Of a stretch of 64,000 bases of DNA, positions 25,377 to 34,168 are shown piece after piece. Made by a program: the position numbers and the translations under genes. The stretch is from Halostella litorea. GTDB lineage: Archaea > Halobacteriota > Halobacteria > Halobacteriales > Natronoarchaeaceae. Positions within the stretch are counted from its first letter, which is position 1, and every line of letters begins with the position of its first letter. The notes beneath the pieces are model-generated. The model saw nothing but the letters and a program-made list of their open reading frames with translations, was not told the origin of the DNA and ran no database searches. The stretch spans positions 87,223 to 151,222 of the forward strand of contig NZ_ML214300.1 in assembly GCF_004785955.1 (NCBI RefSeq), written 5' to 3'.

Positions 25377-26351
25377 ATGGACGCGCTGGGCGGGGTGACG
25401 GTGGACGTCGCGGTCGTCGGACGGCTGCTCGGGCTGTTAGCGCTGTTGCTCGTCGGGACGGCGCTACGGCGGGGCGGCGTGCTGAACGAGTCGCGGGCGG
25501 CGCGGCTGAACGCGGTCGCGTACTGGGTCGCACTCCCGGCGCTCATCTTCGTCTCGACGTACGACCGGCCGATAGGCGACCTCGTCTCGGGGTCGCTGTT
25601 CGCCGGCCTGCTGGCCGTGCTCGTGGGCACGGCGGCGCTCGGGTGGGCCGTCAACCGGGGCCGCGGGTCGCCGCCCCAGCGCAGCGTCGCGGTGGTCCAG
25701 TCGTACCACTCGAACCTCGGCTACCTCGGCCTGCCGCTGGTCGCGGCGACGTTCGACGCCGACGTGGCCGCGGTTGCGAGCGTCGTCCTCGGCGTCGTCT
25801 CGCTGCTGCAGGTGCCGATGACCGTCCTCGTGTTGAGCACCGCCAACGGCGGCGACGCGTCGCTGCGCGAGGAACTGCGCGGCCTCGCGCTGAACCCCGT
25901 CGTCGCATCGCTCGTCGCCGGACTGGCGGTGGGGTCGGCCGACTTCGACGTGCCGGCCGCCGCGACGACTGTCGCGGGCGTCGACGTGCTGGCCGCCGCC
26001 GCGACGGCGCTGGACGCCGTCGGCACGCTCGCGCTGCCGCTCGCCCTGCTCTGTGTCGGCGCGTCGCTCCGGGCCGACCTCCCGTCGGTCGACCTCGGCG
26101 CGACCGGCCGGGTCACCGCGGTCAAGGTCGTCGCCATGCCACTGGTCGCCTGGGCCGTCTTCGCCGCGCTCGCGGTCGACGCGGCGACGTTCACCGCCGT
26201 CGTCGTGATGTTCGGGACGCCGACGGCCGTGTCCACGTTCGTCTTCGCCGAGGAACTGGGCGGCGACGAGGAGTTCGCGTCGCTGAACGTGTTCGTCTCG
26301 ACGCTGGCCTCCGTCGCCACTCTGTTCGTCCTCATCACTCTCGTCCAGTGA
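25377..26351 (+). CDS. AEC family transporter
   Basis: A 324-aa auxin efflux carrier family permease with about ten helices in a 5+5 arrangement. The N-terminal repeat contains RLNAVAYWVALPALIFVSTYDRP and SYHSNLGYLGLPLVAATFD, and the C-terminal one TAVVVMFGTPTAVSTFVFAEELGGDEEFAS, both of which are family hallmarks. Members export carboxylates or amino-acid-like compounds. It lies directly upstream of dhaK but is separated by 122 bp including a candidate promoter, so co-regulation is uncertain. Confidence 0.9.
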   Translation: MDALGGVTVDVAVVGRLLGLLALLLVGTALRRGGVLNESRAARLNAVAYWVALPALIFVSTYDRPIGDLVSGSLFAGLLAVLVGTAALGWAVNRGRGSPPQRSVAVVQSYHSNLGYLGLPLVAATFDADVAAVASVVLGVVSLLQVPMTVLVLSTANGGDASLREELRGLALNPVVASLVAGLAVGSADFDVPAAATTVAGVDVLAAAATALDAVGTLALPLALLCVGASLRADLPSVDLGATGRVTAVKVVAMPLVAWAVFAALAVDAATFTAVVVMFGTPTAVSTFVFAEELGGDEEFASLNVFVSTLASVATLFVLITLVQ

Positions 26352-26438
26352 GCGCACGCCGGCGGCCGGGGGCTCGCAGCCCCGTATCGCCCGTTCCACG
26401 CCGGGACGCGACCGCACCTCGCCGTTCCCTGGGGGACG

Positions 26439-26460
26439 CTTATGTACGTTCGTGACGAAC
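26439..26460 (+). promoter_or_regulatory. dhaK promoter with candidate operator
   Basis: A TATA-like CTTATGT (26439-26445) lies about 32 bp before ATG 26474. It is followed at the expected transcription start by a perfect inverted repeat GTTCG-tga-CGAAC (26448-26460). Its position suits a repressor site; the regulator is unknown. Confidence 0.4.
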
Positions 26461-26473
26461 TCCCACGTTGATC

Positions 26474-27466
26474 ATGAAGAAGCTGATCAACGACCCGGCG
26501 GACGTCGTCGACGAGATGCTGGACGGGATGGTGGCGGCCCATCCCGACCGGGTACGGCGGCTGGACGACACGAAGGTACTGGTGCGCGAGGACGCGCCGG
26601 TCGACGGGAAGGTCGGCGTCGTCAGCGGCGGGGGGAGCGGCCACGAACCGACACACGCCGGCTACCTCGGCCAGGGGATGCTCGACGGCGCGGCCGCCGG
26701 CGAGGTGTTCACCTCCCCGACGGCCGACGAACTGGGCGAGATGATCGCCGCGGCCGACGGCGGCGAGGGCGTGCTCTGCGTCGTGAAAAACTACGAGGGG
26801 GACGTGATGAACTTCGACACGGCCGCCGAGATGGCCGCGATGGAGGGCGACACGGACGTCGAGCAGGTCGTCGTCAACGACGACGTGGCCGTCGAGGACT
26901 CGACGTACACCTCGGGGCGGCGGGGCGTCTGTGGCACCATCCTGGTCCACAAGGTCGCCGGCGCGATGGCGGACCGCGGCGGCGACATCGACGAGGTGAA
27001 ACGCGTCGCCGAGAAGGCCATCGACCGCGTCGGGACGATGGGGACGGCGCTGACCTCCTGCGTGACGCCGGAGAAGGGCGAACCGACGTTCGACCTGGGC
27101 GACGACGAGATAGAACTCGGCATCGGCATCCACGGCGAACCGGGCGTCGAGCGCACCGAGCAGATGCCCGCCGACGACGTGGCCGAGGAACTGACCGGTG
27201 CGGTGCTGGACGACCTGGACCCGGAGGGCGAGGTCGTCACCATCGTCAACGGGATGGGCGGCACGCCGCTGATGGAGCTGTACGTCGTCAACCGCCGCGT
27301 GCAGGAACTGGTCGACGACGCCGGGCTGGAGACGTGGGACGCGTGGGTCGGCGACTACATGACCTCGCTGGACATGGCGGGCTGCTCGGTGACGGTGATG
27401 GACGTCGACGACGAACTGAAGGAGCTGCTGGCCCACGACGCCGACACTATCGCGCTGAAGCGGTAG
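26474..27466 (+). CDS. dhaK: PTS-type dihydroxyacetone kinase, substrate-binding subunit DhaK
   Basis: A 330-aa subunit that binds dihydroxyacetone covalently through a hemiaminal bond to His220 in GIGIHGEPGVERT. GGGSGHEPTHAGYLG near residues 52-66 and FTSPTADEL are also conserved. It works with DhaL (ADP carrier) and DhaM (phosphoryl donor), both at 28954-30044. The start is ATG 26474; the longer frame begins at TTG 26468. The operon is interrupted by an opposite-strand metallophosphatase between dhaK and dhaL. Confidence 0.94.
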   Translation: MKKLINDPADVVDEMLDGMVAAHPDRVRRLDDTKVLVREDAPVDGKVGVVSGGGSGHEPTHAGYLGQGMLDGAAAGEVFTSPTADELGEMIAAADGGEGVLCVVKNYEGDVMNFDTAAEMAAMEGDTDVEQVVVNDDVAVEDSTYTSGRRGVCGTILVHKVAGAMADRGGDIDEVKRVAEKAIDRVGTMGTALTSCVTPEKGEPTFDLGDDEIELGIGIHGEPGVERTEQMPADDVAEELTGAVLDDLDPEGEVVTIVNGMGGTPLMELYVVNRRVQELVDDAGLETWDAWVGDYMTSLDMAGCSVTVMDVDDELKELLAHDADTIALKR

Positions 27467-27502
27467 GGCGGACCGCCGTCCCCGTCCTTGTCCTGTTTGC
27501 TC

Positions 27503-28867
27503 TCACTCGCCGAGCGCCGGGCGCTCGATCCGGCCCTCGACGGCCGGGGCGATCCCTTCCGCCCGCGCGTACTCGACGATGGCGTCGCGGGCGACGCCGT
27601 GGCGGCCCACCACGTCGTCCTCGCCGAACGCGGCGCTGACGTGGTCGGTTTCGACCAGGTAGTCCGCGACCGCCAGCGTGTACTCCGCGCCGGGGTCGAC
27701 CGGCTCGCCGCCGACCGTCGCCTCGCGGAGTTCGCCCGCGTCGTCGTCCCAGACGACCCGCGCGCCGCTGACGTGGCTGCAGAAGCGGGGCGGGAAGTCG
27801 TCGTGGTGGTAGCCGACGGGGAGTTCGGCCAGCGCCTCGCGCAGTCGGTCGCCGGACAGCGAGACGACGGCCAGCCCGTCGTCGTAGGGCGCGAGGCCCT
27901 GCAGGTCCGCGACCGTCACGTCGCCGGCCAGCGGGTCGCCGGAGCGGAGCGCGCCGGTCGGGCTGATGGACACGTCCGCGCCGGCCCGCCAGCGGAGCGC
28001 GTCCGCGACGAAGTTGCCGGCCTCGCTCTCGGCGACTGTGGCGGCCTCCTCGGTCAGCGCTATCGGGTCCTCGACCGTCGCGACGACTTCGTCGAGGCCG
28101 TGTTCGGCGATGCGGTCCCGGAGCGCGGCCGCCACCGACTCGTCGCGGTGCTCCTCGCCGACCTCGTGGATCGTCACGTCGCGGGACGGGGTGAGTTCCA
28201 CCTCGGAGAAGTACCGCCCGGCGCGGCCCGGGCGGACGACGAACGTGTCCGCGACCGTCTCGACGTGCACGTCGTGGACGTGGCCGCCGAGGACGACGTC
28301 GACGTCAGTCTCGCGGGCGATGCGGTCGTCGCGCTTGCCGCAGTGGGAGGCGACGACGACGAACTCCGCGCCGCGCTCGCGGAGCGCCGCGGCCTCGTCG
28401 CGGACCGCGGGCACGGGGTCGGAGAACGTCACGCCCTCGGCGGCGGGGTTGATCCCGACGGTCTCGGGGTGGGCGACGCCGACGACCCCGATGCGGTGGC
28501 CGCCGGCGTCGACGATCCGACTCGGCTCGGTCGCGTCGGCGGCGAACCGCTCGCCGTCGACGGCCGCGTTGGCACAGAGGTACGGCTGCGGGGCTTCGGC
28601 GGCGAGTTCGCGGGCCGTCGCCGGCCCGAAGTCGAAGTCGTGGTTGCCGAACGTGTCGGCGTCCGGTGCGACGGCCCGGAAGAAGGGCATCGCGGCGCGG
28701 CCCTCGGTCGCCAGCGGGAGCGCGCCGGGCGCGGTGTTGTCGCCGGTGCCGACGACGAGCGCGTCGTCGCCGCGGCGGGCCGCGAGCGCGCCGGCCAGTC
28801 GGGCGCACCGGTCGGGGTCGTCGAGGGCGGTCTCCAGGTCGGAGTAGTGGAGGATCCGGAGGGACAT
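27503..28867 (-). CDS. 5'-Nucleotidase/metallophosphoesterase-like protein
   Basis: A 454-aa two-domain enzyme. An N-terminal calcineurin-like phosphoesterase domain contains GTGDNTAPG, FGNHDFDFG, VASHCGKRDD and GGHVHDVH. A C-terminal 5'-nucleotidase domain starts near residue 265 (AESEAGNFVADALRWRAGADVSISPTGALRSGDPLAGDVTVADLQGLAPYDDGL). The first metal motif reads YSDLET, so the usual DxH has Glu in place of His, which may alter metal binding. No signal peptide is visible, suggesting a cytoplasmic enzyme. It lies head to head with dhaL and tail to tail with dhaK. Confidence 0.85.
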   Translation of the reverse strand: MSLRILHYSDLETALDDPDRCARLAGALAARRGDDALVVGTGDNTAPGALPLATEGRAAMPFFRAVAPDADTFGNHDFDFGPATARELAAEAPQPYLCANAAVDGERFAADATEPSRIVDAGGHRIGVVGVAHPETVGINPAAEGVTFSDPVPAVRDEAAALRERGAEFVVVASHCGKRDDRIARETDVDVVLGGHVHDVHVETVADTFVVRPGRAGRYFSEVELTPSRDVTIHEVGEEHRDESVAAALRDRIAEHGLDEVVATVEDPIALTEEAATVAESEAGNFVADALRWRAGADVSISPTGALRSGDPLAGDVTVADLQGLAPYDDGLAVVSLSGDRLREALAELPVGYHHDDFPPRFCSHVSGARVVWDDDAGELREATVGGEPVDPGAEYTLAVADYLVETDHVSAAFGEDDVVGRHGVARDAIVEYARAEGIAPAVEGRIERPALGE

Positions 28868-28953
28868 GTCGGCGACGTGGCGGCCCCGCGACAAGAGCGC
28901 TTCGCCTCGAGCGCAAAACGTTTTCACCGCGCCGGCCGTTGGTACGCCACGAT

Positions 28954-29664
28954 ATGACAGAGACGGCGGAGGCCGAGGCGGTGATCGCGGCCGTCGAGCG
29001 GGTGGCCGACCGGATCGAGGCCGAGAAGTCCCACCTGACGGACCTCGACTCGGCGATCGGCGACGCCGACCACGGGGCGAACCTGCACCGCGGGTTCCAG
29101 GCGGCCGCCGAGAAGGTCCGGGACCTGGAGGACCCCGACGCGCAGGAGGTCGTCAAGACCGTCGGCGTGACGCTCGTCTCGGAGGTCGGCGGGGCGGCGG
29201 GGCCGCTGTACGGCGGGTCGATCATGTCCGCGAGCAGCGAGTTCGCCGAGGGCGTGACCGCCGCGACGACCGTCGCGTTCGCGGAGGCGTACCTGGAGAA
29301 GCTTCAGGATCGGGGCGACGCGCGGGTCGGCGACAAGACGATGGTCGACGCGGTGACGCCGGCCGTCCACACGTACAAGAAGTCGATAGAACAGGACGAC
29401 CTCCCGCCCGTCGCGGCGCTGGCGAAGGCGGTCGACGCCGCCCGGCGCGGGGTCGAGTTCACCGTGCCGCTCCGGGCGTCGAAGGGGCGGGCGTCGTATC
29501 TCGGCTGGCGCTCCGTCGGCCACCAGGACCCCGGCGCGACGAGTACGCTGATGATCCTGGAGGAACTGCTCGCCGCGGCCGAGGAGCGCTTCGACGCCGA
29601 ACCGGACGTCGACGCCGTCTCCCCGACGGTGCCGGACGAGACGCCCGACGGGGAGGGGAACTGA
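28954..29664 (+). CDS. dhaL: Dihydroxyacetone kinase ADP-binding subunit DhaL
   Basis: A 236-aa helical-barrel subunit that keeps ADP bound as a coenzyme and passes phosphate from DhaM to DHA on DhaK. The Mg-ADP site is seen as DLDSAIGDADHGANLHRGF (Asp32, Asp37, Asp39). GGAAGPLYGGSIMSAS and DKTMVDAVTPA follow, and the C-terminal KGRASYLGWRSVGHQDPGATST is diagnostic. An AAAACGTTTT palindrome (28915-28924) lies about 30 bp upstream, close to the likely promoter. It overlaps dhaM by one base. Confidence 0.94.
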   Translation: MTETAEAEAVIAAVERVADRIEAEKSHLTDLDSAIGDADHGANLHRGFQAAAEKVRDLEDPDAQEVVKTVGVTLVSEVGGAAGPLYGGSIMSASSEFAEGVTAATTVAFAEAYLEKLQDRGDARVGDKTMVDAVTPAVHTYKKSIEQDDLPPVAALAKAVDAARRGVEFTVPLRASKGRASYLGWRSVGHQDPGATSTLMILEELLAAAEERFDAEPDVDAVSPTVPDETPDGEGN

Positions 29665-30044
29665 TGGTCAGCCTGCTCGTCGTCTCCCACAGCGCCGACG
29701 CGGCGCGGGGGATCCGCGATATCGCGGGCGAGATGGGCGGCGCGGACGCCGAAATCGTCGCCGTCGGCGGCGACCCGGACGGCGGCATCGGTACCAGCGT
29801 CCCCGCCATCCAGGAGGCGCTTTCGGGGATGGACGGCGACGAGGTTGTCGTGCTCGTCGACCTGGGCAGCGCGGTGATGAACGCCGAGATGGCCGTCGAA
29901 ACGGCCGACAAGGAGGTCGTCATCGCCGACGCGCCGGTGCTGGAGGGGACGCTCAACGCGGCGGTCGAAGCGGCGAACCCGAAGGCGTCGCTCGAATCCG
30001 TCCGGGAGTCCGCCGAGGAAGCCCGCGACGTGTCGAAGCTGTAG
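29664..30044 (+). CDS. dhaM: Dihydroxyacetone kinase phosphotransfer subunit DhaM
   Basis: A 126-aa EIIA-mannose-like domain. The phosphorylated residue is His9 in LLVVSHSADAARGIRDI. GGDPDGGIGTSVPAIQEAL and VVLVDLGSAVMNAEMA are conserved. Unlike the E. coli DhaM, this one has no fused HPr or EI domain; a separate HPr gene lies just downstream on the other strand. The start overlaps the dhaL stop (TGATG). It requires EI, which is not in the window. Confidence 0.92.
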   Translation: MVSLLVVSHSADAARGIRDIAGEMGGADAEIVAVGGDPDGGIGTSVPAIQEALSGMDGDEVVVLVDLGSAVMNAEMAVETADKEVVIADAPVLEGTLNAAVEAANPKASLESVRESAEEARDVSKL

Positions 30045-30046
30045 CG

Positions 30047-30322
30047 CTACGACGACTCACCCTCCTCGGTCGACAGGATTTCTTCCAGCGCGTCGAGCGC
30101 CGCCTCGGCGTCGTCGCCCTCGGCGACGAGGCGGACGTCCTCGCCCGACGCGACGCCGAGTCCGGTGACGGCGAGCATGCTTCCGGCGTTGACAGGGTCG
30201 GCGTCGCCGTCGACGGGCGCGATCGTGACCTCGGCGTCGTACTGGTTCGCGGTCTGGACGAACTTCGACGCCGGCCGCGCGTGCAGGCCGGCCTCGGGGA
30301 CGACGGTGACGACTCGTTCCAT
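30047..30322 (-). CDS. ptsH: Phosphocarrier protein HPr
   Basis: A 91-aa HPr with the phosphorylatable His14 in GLHARPASKFV and the regulatory-site region NAGSMLAVTGLGVASGE. It relays phosphate from EI (phosphoenolpyruvate) to DhaM. The start MERVVTVVPEAG (30322) is preferred over the frame opening at 30352. It is convergent with dhaM, only 2 bp apart, so the phosphocarrier and its client have separate promoters. Confidence 0.9.
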   Translation of the reverse strand: MERVVTVVPEAGLHARPASKFVQTANQYDAEVTIAPVDGDADPVNAGSMLAVTGLGVASGEDVRLVAEGDDAEAALDALEEILSTEEGESS

Positions 30323-30370
30323 CGTCCGCAGTTCGACGGCGACGCCCGTCACTCTGTCGGCGCGGGCCGG

Positions 30371-31900
30371 TCAGTCGGCGTCCTCGGCCCCGCCCCGGTC
30401 GCGCCAGCGCTCCACGGCGGTCCGGAAGTCGCCCTCGTCCTCGGCGATCCGCTCCCAGGTGACGAGGCCGCGCTCCTCCCGGGAGCCGGGGATCGTGTTG
30501 TCGAGGACGAGGGCGACGATGCCGCCCACGGCCATCCCGGTGCTCCCGATGACGTAGACGGTGTCGGCGACCAGCCGCGACCCGAGGACGGGGCCGACGA
30601 CGGCGACCGTCTCCATCCCCTCGCGGAACGCGGCGATGGTCGCGAAGCCGTCCACGTAGGCCGGCACCGCGAGGCCGGCAAACAGGGCGAAGCCGACGAC
30701 GAACGTGTTCCGCGAGGACGAGAGGTCGACGTGCTCCAGGTTCGCGATGCCGACGGCGACGATCTGGCCGAACATCGCGACGAACAGGCCGCCGACGATG
30801 GGCGAGGGGATCGTGGCGACGAGCTGGCCGAAGTAGCCCACGTAGCCGAACACGATCATCACGACGGCCCCGACCTGGATGACGTAGCGGGAGGCGACCC
30901 CGGTGAGGCCGATCGCGCCGATGTTCTCGGAGTAGGACGTGGAGCCGCCCGTGCCCATGAGCCCCGAGAAGACGTTCATCAGCCCCTCCATGCCGATGCC
31001 GTGGTCGATGCGCTTCGCGCTCGGCGCGCCGCGGCCGGCGATGCGGGCGACGGCGTGGTAGTCGCCGAAGCTCTCGACGATCGAGGCGAGCACGCCGGCG
31101 AACATGCCGATGACGAGCGAAAGCTGGAACTCGGGCGTGCCCCACTGGAGCGGGTAGATGAGGAAGAAGGCGGGCGCGTCCGCCACCTCCCCGAGGGGGA
31201 CGTAGCCGGAGGTGTCGGCGGTGTAGACGCCGGCGACCGACAGCGCCGCGGCGACGGCCCACGCGGTCACCATCCCCAGCAGGACCGGGAAGAGCCGGAA
31301 TATCCGGCGGCCCTCGCCGAGGTACTGCGAGAACCCGACGATGAGGACGACGGTGAGGCCGAGCAGCCACCAGTTCGTCGCCCCGGCGATCTGGGGCGCG
31401 TCGAACAGCGAGAGGCCGATCAGGGCGATCGTCGGCGCGATGACGACGGGCGAGAGGTACTCGCGGATCCGGCCGACGACCCCGAGGTAGCCGATCGCCA
31501 CCTCGACGAGCGCCGCGGCTATGATGGCGCCCTGCAGGTGGACGAGTTGCGTCTCCCAGCCGGGGTTCCCGGGGGTGTTGGCGACGACGCCGACGATGGC
31601 GATGGCGGGCGCGAGCATCGAGAACGGCGCGCCCTGGACGATGGGGTAGCGGTTCCCGAGCGTCGTCTGGGCCAGCGTCGCGACGCCCGAAACGACGAAG
31701 AACGTGCCGACGAACCGCGCGGTCACGTCGTCGGGCATCCCCATCGCGCCCGCGAGCGCCAGGGGCACCGCGATGTTGGCCCCGACCATCGTGAGGTAGT
31801 GTTGCAGGCCCAGGAGCACCGAAGTGCTCGCGGGCGGTCTGTCGTCGATGCCGTACTCGACGTCGGCGGCGACCGTCGGTTCTGACTCCTCGCGTGCCAT
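30371..31900 (-). CDS. Xanthine/uracil permease family transporter
   Basis: A 509-aa NCS2/UraA-type nucleobase transporter with about 13-14 helices. Family blocks include LLGLQHYLTMVGANIAVPLALA, IVQGAPFSMLAPAIAIVG, the substrate-site region VESFGDYHAVARIAGRGAP and the NAT-type segment FSGLMGTGGSTSYSENIGAIGLTGVASRYV. Specificity between xanthine, uracil and other bases is not settled by sequence alone. It is upstream of HPr on the same strand, 48 bp apart, though a functional link is doubtful. Confidence 0.92.
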   Translation of the reverse strand: MAREESEPTVAADVEYGIDDRPPASTSVLLGLQHYLTMVGANIAVPLALAGAMGMPDDVTARFVGTFFVVSGVATLAQTTLGNRYPIVQGAPFSMLAPAIAIVGVVANTPGNPGWETQLVHLQGAIIAAALVEVAIGYLGVVGRIREYLSPVVIAPTIALIGLSLFDAPQIAGATNWWLLGLTVVLIVGFSQYLGEGRRIFRLFPVLLGMVTAWAVAAALSVAGVYTADTSGYVPLGEVADAPAFFLIYPLQWGTPEFQLSLVIGMFAGVLASIVESFGDYHAVARIAGRGAPSAKRIDHGIGMEGLMNVFSGLMGTGGSTSYSENIGAIGLTGVASRYVIQVGAVVMIVFGYVGYFGQLVATIPSPIVGGLFVAMFGQIVAVGIANLEHVDLSSSRNTFVVGFALFAGLAVPAYVDGFATIAAFREGMETVAVVGPVLGSRLVADTVYVIGSTGMAVGGIVALVLDNTIPGSREERGLVTWERIAEDEGDFRTAVERWRDRGGAEDAD

Positions 31901-31967
31901 GCCGGGCTCTGTGACGCACTCGCGACGCCCGGAGGAAAGATGTGCTGGTTCCGGTCTGCTCCGGCGC

Positions 31968-32555
31968 TCAGTCGTCCGCGGCGACGGGGTCGCCGTGGCT
32001 GACCTCGGTGCCGAGCACGTCGAGGAACTCGGCCAGCCACTCGGGGTGGTCGGGCCACGCCTGGCCGGTGACCAGGTTGCCGTCGCGCGTGACCCCGTCG
32101 CGCCAGTCGCCGCCCGCCGTCTCCACGTCGGCCTGGAGCGCCGGGTACGCCGTGCAGGCCCGCCCCTCGACCACGTCCGCGGCGACGAGGATCTGCGTGG
32201 CGTGACACAGCGCGGCAACGGGCTTGTCCGCCTCGAAGAAGTGCCGCGTTATTTCGAGTATCTCGTCGTACGTCCGGAGGTACTCCGGCGCGCGCCCGCC
32301 GGGGATCACCAGCGCGTCGTAGGACTCGGGGTCGACCTCCGACAGCGTCGCGTTCAGTTCGAAGTCGTGCCCGCGAGTCTCCATATACGTCTGGTCGCCC
32401 CGGAAGTCGTGGACGGCGGTCTTGACCGTCTCGCCCGCCTCCTTCTCGGGGGAGACGGCGTCGACGTCGTGGCCGACGGTCTGGAGCGTCTGGAACGGGA
32501 CCATGATCTCGTAGTCCTCCACGAAGTCGCCGGCGAGGAGCAGTATCTCGGACAT
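31968..32555 (-). CDS. DJ-1/PfpI family protein
   Basis: A 195-aa class I glutamine amidotransferase-like protein. The nucleophile elbow Cys117 is in [13 protein letters not shown], and the first strand is [25 protein letters not shown]. Family activities include glyoxalase III, deglycase and intracellular protease. The C-terminal [33 protein letters not shown] is typical of the archaeal group. ATG 32555 starts the conserved first strand. It is divergent from the alcohol dehydrogenase gene. Confidence 0.88.
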   Translation of the reverse strand: MSEILLLAGDFVEDYEIMVPFQTLQTVGHDVDAVSPEKEAGETVKTAVHDFRGDQTYMETRGHDFELNATLSEVDPESYDALVIPGGRAPEYLRTYDEILEITRHFFEADKPVAALCHATQILVAADVVEGRACTAYPALQADVETAGGDWRDGVTRDGNLVTGQAWPDHPEWLAEFLDVLGTEVSHGDPVAADD

Positions 32556-32625
32556 GCCGTGCGTTACTACGGCGCACACGGTATTAACTCGGTCGGCTAT
32601 CGGGCGGTGTGGCCGCCGAACGGGG

Positions 32626-32632
32626 CTTTTAG
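32626..32632 (+). promoter_or_regulatory. TATA-like box choosing the alcohol dehydrogenase start
   Basis: CTTTTAG lies about 28 bp before ATG 32657 but only about 12 bp before ATG 32642. A leaderless start at 32657 is favoured. Confidence 0.5.
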
Positions 32633-32656
32633 TCACCGACCATGTTAGATGATATC

Positions 32657-33694
32657 ATGCAGGCTGCGAGACTCCACGAGTACACCGACGACATGAGCGA
32701 GGCGCTGACGATAGAGGAGGTCGACCGCCCGGAGCCGACGCGGTCGGACCACGTCGTCGTCGAAGTCGAGGGGGCCGGCTGGTGCCAGACGGACAACCAC
32801 ATCGTCGAGGGGATGTGGGAGGAGTACGCCCCGGTCGACCTCCCGCAGACGCTCGGCCACGAGAACGCCGGCCGTGTCGTGGAGACGGGCGACGAGGTCA
32901 CGACCGTCGAGGAGGGCGACCGGGTGATCTGCCACCCGCTGATGACCTGCGGGACGTGTCGCCGGTGTCGCCTGGGCGACGACATGCACTGCGAGAACGC
33001 GCAGTTCCCCGGCCTGACGACCGACGGCGGGTTCGCGGAGTACCTGCTGACGTCCGAGCGCGCCGCCATCCGACTGGACACCCTGGACCCGGTGGAGATC
33101 GCGCCACACGCCGACGCCGGGATCACCGCGTACCACGCCGCGAAGAAGGCGGCCGACGAACTGGTGCCCGGGAGCTACGCTGTCGTGATCGGGATCGGCG
33201 GCCTCGGGCACATCGGCCTGCAGGCGCTCGACTCGATGACGGCGGCCCGGACGGTGGCGGTCGACGTGAAAGACGCCGCGCTGGACCTCGCCGCGGACTG
33301 CGGTGCCGACTACACGGTGAACTCCGCCGACGAGGACGTGGCCGAGGCCGTCGAGGGGATCACGGACGGCGCGGGCGCGCTGCAGGTGTTGGACTTCGTC
33401 GGGGCCGACGCCACCACCTCGCTCGGGCCGGACCTGCTCGCCGGCCGGGGCGACCACCACGTCGTCGGCTACGGCGGCCACGTCCACGAGCCGTCCCAGA
33501 CGCTCGTCGACGCCGAGATAGCGTACCGCGGGACGCTGGTCGGCACGTACACAGAGCTACAGGAACTCGTCGCCCTCGTCGAGCAGGGCGAGATGGACCT
33601 CCACACGACCGAGTACGACCTGTCGCAGATCAACGCGGTCGCCGAGAAACTTGAACACGGCGAGATCGAGGGGCGTGCGGTGATCAAGCCCTGA
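32657..33694 (+). CDS. Zinc-dependent alcohol dehydrogenase
   Basis: A 345-aa medium-chain dehydrogenase. Catalytic zinc ligands are Cys in GAGWCQTDNH and the GHEN motif (LGHENAGRVVETG). Four structural-zinc cysteines lie in CGTCRRCRLGDDMHC. The NAD-binding site is VIGIGGLGHIGLQA, followed by an Asp (VAVDVK) that favours NAD over NADP. The start at ATG 32657 (MQAARLHEYTDD) is chosen by promoter spacing; ATG 32642 adds five residues. Substrate unknown. Confidence 0.92.
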   Translation: MQAARLHEYTDDMSEALTIEEVDRPEPTRSDHVVVEVEGAGWCQTDNHIVEGMWEEYAPVDLPQTLGHENAGRVVETGDEVTTVEEGDRVICHPLMTCGTCRRCRLGDDMHCENAQFPGLTTDGGFAEYLLTSERAAIRLDTLDPVEIAPHADAGITAYHAAKKAADELVPGSYAVVIGIGGLGHIGLQALDSMTAARTVAVDVKDAALDLAADCGADYTVNSADEDVAEAVEGITDGAGALQVLDFVGADATTSLGPDLLAGRGDHHVVGYGGHVHEPSQTLVDAEIAYRGTLVGTYTELQELVALVEQGEMDLHTTEYDLSQINAVAEKLEHGEIEGRAVIKP

Positions 33695-33786
33695 GCGAGA
33701 GGTCAGAATCCCGTTCGAGGGGCGTCGCGTGAACCGTATCTCGGTATACGAAATCGACGTGATCGCGGGGAATGCGGGTACACCCG

Positions 33787-34113
33787 CTACTGGGCCAATT
33801 CGAGGACGGGGCGCCGCAGCGTGAGGTAACCGTGGCTGTGAACCGTCACCTCGTACCCGTGGTACGTGAACGAGACGTGCCCGTCGAAGCCGGTCAGCCG
33901 ACTACCGTCGTCGAGGAGGGAGTCGAGGGCGTCCGGGTCGACCGCGTCGTACAGCGGGGGCAGCGCGCGCGTTCCGCCGTCGCCGGGTTCGGGGATCACG
34001 TCGTCACCCGAAAGTGTCGAGACCGCAGTCAGCACGGCCTCGCTCGGCGGTTCGTCGTCGGACAGTTCGTAGCGGAAGTCGGCGTCGTCGCGCTGGTCGC
34101 GTTCCGAGTTCAT
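33787..34113 (-). CDS. HalOD1-domain protein
   Basis: A 108-aa protein consisting of little more than the haloarchaeal output domain HalOD1: PSEAVLTAVSTLSG, PPLYDAVDPDALDSLLDDGSRLTGFDGHVSFTYHGYEVTVHSHGYLTLRR. The domain is thought to be an output or signalling module. Freestanding copies are common in haloarchaea and their action is unknown. The preceding gap 33695-33786 holds nothing definite. The gene lies next to a Bat-type regulator. Confidence 0.8.
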   Translation of the reverse strand: MNSERDQRDDADFRYELSDDEPPSEAVLTAVSTLSGDDVIPEPGDGGTRALPPLYDAVDPDALDSLLDDGSRLTGFDGHVSFTYHGYEVTVHSHGYLTLRRPVLELAQ

Positions 34114-34168
34114 CGGTGACTGTACAGCGGGGATGGGGTTCAGCGTCGTCCCTGCATAGGCAACCCGT

